Shown in pieces: positions 62,329 through 64,000 of a DNA stretch of 64,000 bases. The position numbers and the translations under genes were made by a program. Every line of letters begins with the position of its first letter. Position 1 is the stretch's first letter. The stretch is from Chryseobacterium vrystaatense. Lineage in GTDB: Bacteria > Bacteroidota > Bacteroidia > Flavobacteriales > Weeksellaceae. Location of the stretch: contig NZ_JPRI01000002.1 in the NCBI RefSeq assembly GCF_000737765.1, forward strand, positions 558,001-622,000, read 5' to 3'. The notes beneath the pieces were generated by a model. It was not told the origin of the DNA. It did not search any database and was given only the letters and a program-made list of their open reading frames with translations.

Positions 62329-63912
62329 ATGGACAGAAAGAAATTCATCAAGACCGGTATTCTCGCAGTATCGGGATTTTACTTCCTTAACTCGAACCTG
62401 TTTCAGGCGGTACAGCCCAAAGCCGACAGAGGAGAAAAAATAGTCATAGATGCTCCCATTCTAATTATTGGAAGTGGATACGGGGGTGCTGTTTCTGCCC
62501 TTCGTCTTTGTGAAGCAGGAAAAAAAGTCGTTATGCTCGAAATGGGTCTTAACTGGGAAAAATCCGGAATTCCTTTTTCTAACCTTCTGAAGCCTGGAAA
62601 AAGCGCGGCATGGCTTAAAAAGAAAACAATATCTCCGTTCATGAATATTTTTTCTTTAACTCCTTTTACCGGAACGCTGGACAGGATGGATTTTGAACAC
62701 ATTAATATCTGGGTTGGAAGAGGTGTTGGCGGTGGTTCTCTTGTCAATGGAGGAATGGCCGTTACGCCTAAGGAGAGCTATTTTAAAGAAGTTTTCCCTG
62801 ATCTTGATGCAGACCAGTTTTATAATACTTATTTTCCATTGGTACACAAAGAACTTAAAGTAAATGTTATCAGTGAACAGTTTTTAAAAGACTGCCCCTA
62901 CTATAAATTTACGAGAGTGGGTGAAGCAGAAGCCCATAAAGCAGGATTCAAAACCATACGGGTTCCGAATGTGTATGACTTCCAGTACATGGAGAAGGAG
63001 TACAGAAATGAGGTGCCCCGATCTGCTCTGAATACTGAAGTCATCTATGGAAATAACCACGGTAAAAACAGTTTGGATAAAACATATCTTAAAAAAGCTA
63101 TGGAAACCGGAAATCTTGAGATTCTGGACCTTCACTGTGTTGATAATATAAAGCTTAATGACGACACAACTTATACTTTGGAAGTTCAGCAGACTGACAC
63201 TTCAGGAACTGTGGTTTCCGATAAGGTATTTAACTGTAAAAAGCTGATTCTAGCCGCAGGAACAATGGGAACTTTAAAACTGTTATTAAAATCCGCGGCC
63301 GTCAATAATTTACCTGTTCATGAACAAATCGGAAAGAGCTGGGGAAATAATGGCAATTTCATGACCGGCAGAAACTGGGTAAAACCTTTGTCTGGCGGAA
63401 CGGGATCCAAACAGTCGACTATTCCTGTAGGTGGTATAGATAACTGGGACGATAAAGAACATCCTTTCTTCACAGAGATCGCACCGCTTCCTATGGGAAT
63501 GGATGTAGCAACCGCATTATATCTGCTTATTAACAGAGTAGATAAAAAAGGCTCGGTTTCTTATGATGCCTCGACAAAAAAACTCAGCTTGGACTGGAAC
63601 GGGAGCAACACTGCTAAGATGAGAGAAAATGCGGATTATTTTATAAAAAAAATGAACAGAGCCAATGGCGGAACAAGAAGCCACTTCCTGTTCAATAACG
63701 GTTTCGGGGCTGATGTTTGTTATCATCCTCTGGGTGGCTGTGTATTGGGTAAAGCAACCAATGAGTATGGAAAATTAAAAGACCATGACAACCTCTATGT
63801 TCTGGATGGTTCTTTAATTCCCGGAACAATCGGTGTCAATCCTTTTATGACGATCACTGCTATCGCGGAATACTGTATTGAAAATTTAATCAGACAAAAT
63901 GAATTTGCTTAA
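62329..63912 (+). CDS. GMC oxidoreductase (cholesterol-oxidase-like)
   Basis: About 527 aa from Met at 62329 (MDRKKFIKTGILAVSGFYFL); an alternative Met lies three codons earlier. Signal like a Tat signal with RK. FAD-binding ILIIGSGYGGAVSALRLCEA, GVGGGSLVNGGMAVTP, substrate domain, and the C-terminal GVNPFMTITAIAEYC. Probable periplasmic FAD oxidoreductase on an alcohol or sterol-type substrate; not identified. Its stop overlaps the stop of the last gene. Confidence 0.88.
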   Translation: MDRKKFIKTGILAVSGFYFLNSNLFQAVQPKADRGEKIVIDAPILIIGSGYGGAVSALRLCEAGKKVVMLEMGLNWEKSGIPFSNLLKPGKSAAWLKKKTISPFMNIFSLTPFTGTLDRMDFEHINIWVGRGVGGGSLVNGGMAVTPKESYFKEVFPDLDADQFYNTYFPLVHKELKVNVISEQFLKDCPYYKFTRVGEAEAHKAGFKTIRVPNVYDFQYMEKEYRNEVPRSALNTEVIYGNNHGKNSLDKTYLKKAMETGNLEILDLHCVDNIKLNDDTTYTLEVQQTDTSGTVVSDKVFNCKKLILAAGTMGTLKLLLKSAAVNNLPVHEQIGKSWGNNGNFMTGRNWVKPLSGGTGSKQSTIPVGGIDNWDDKEHPFFTEIAPLPMGMDVATALYLLINRVDKKGSVSYDASTKKLSLDWNGSNTAKMRENADYFIKKMNRANGGTRSHFLFNNGFGADVCYHPLGGCVLGKATNEYGKLKDHDNLYVLDGSLIPGTIGVNPFMTITAIAEYCIENLIRQNEFA

Positions 63913-64000
63913 GGCTGAGGCATAGATCTTATCTCATCAAGGTATTTTCGGATATCATTTTCAAGCTTATGAGGATATTCAAAACTGAGACGATATGACA
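63909..64000 (-). CDS. C-terminal fragment of an unidentified gene (right edge)
   Basis: Partial frame reading leftward from the window end: SYRLSFEYPHKLENDIRKYL, then DEIRSMPQP and stop at 63909-63911. The stop overlaps the GMC oxidoreductase stop. Too short to name. Confidence 0.6.
   Translation of the reverse strand, partial: SYRLSFEYPHKLENDIRKYLDEIRSMPQP

Noticed and set aside
1..64000. CRISPR array, integrase, transposase or prophage
   Set aside because: No regularly spaced repeats and no such proteins found.

Overview
The window looks like a chromosomal segment from a Flavobacteriia bacterium of the Chryseobacterium type (family Weeksellaceae). Evidence: AT-rich DNA; promoters of the Bacteroidetes form (TAnnTTTG at about -7); few Shine-Dalgarno sites; a gldK-gldL-gldM-gldN type IX secretion/gliding locus; a PorZ-like protein; a type B T9SS cargo; and many small Bacteroidetes lipoproteins. 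No phage, integrase, transposase or CRISPR array was found. The only clearly accessory DNA is the first 1.8 kb.

Layout. 1-1.8 kb: graveyard of RHS polymorphic-toxin material, with a truncated RHS core reading off the left edge, one intact four-helix membrane protein (possible immunity protein) and two broken toxin-tip/immunity-like remnants. 1.9-8.3 kb: tripartite RND multidrug efflux operon led by a small membrane protein. 8.3-10.1 kb: a 14-codon leader-like ORF behind a good promoter, two lipoproteins (MliC-like, META/HslJ-like) and a SemiSWEET transporter. 10.2-20.4 kb: FAD oxidoreductase, then (transcribed leftward) truncated GT5 starch-synthase-like protein, DUF4270 lipoprotein, glmS, gldK, gldL, gldM, gldN, with panC divergent. 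21.8-22.5 kb: three identical tRNA-Lys and one tRNA-Leu, partly made by a 255-bp tandem duplication. 22.5-28.3 kb: aroK, S4 protein, FKBP-like lipoprotein, FMN glutamate-synthase-like protein, mtaB, DUF1572 and NTF2-like proteins. 28.4-34.4 kb: T9SS type B cargo, nuclease-like hypothetical, alpha-glucan phosphorylase-like protein without the PLP lysine, small proteins and a double-glycine bacteriocin-like peptide. 34.5-43.6 kb: peptide-utilisation block of one DPP-IV-type peptidase and three POT peptide transporters plus a thioredoxin-fold protein. 43.7-54 kb: recG, AraC regulator with a degenerate receiver, GNAT, dapA, a split 5'-nucleotidase, porZ and recO. 54-64 kb: GH63-like glucosidase with an SDR dehydrogenase, a P460/heme-c pair next to a LytS/LytTR two-component system, GNAT, DUF1684, a GMC oxidoreductase and a fragment at the right edge.

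How the genes fit together. GldK-N form the T9SS ring and motor; PorZ belongs to the cell-surface attachment complex of the same system; the 699-aa type B protein is a cargo. The DPP-IV/POT block can liberate dipeptides in the periplasm and import them. No wholly new multi-gene system is evident. The most unusual items are the decayed RHS tip array, the PLP-lysine-less phosphorylase, the orphan double-glycine peptide, the receiver domain without its phospho-acceptor Asp, and the leader-like ORF at 8.66 kb.
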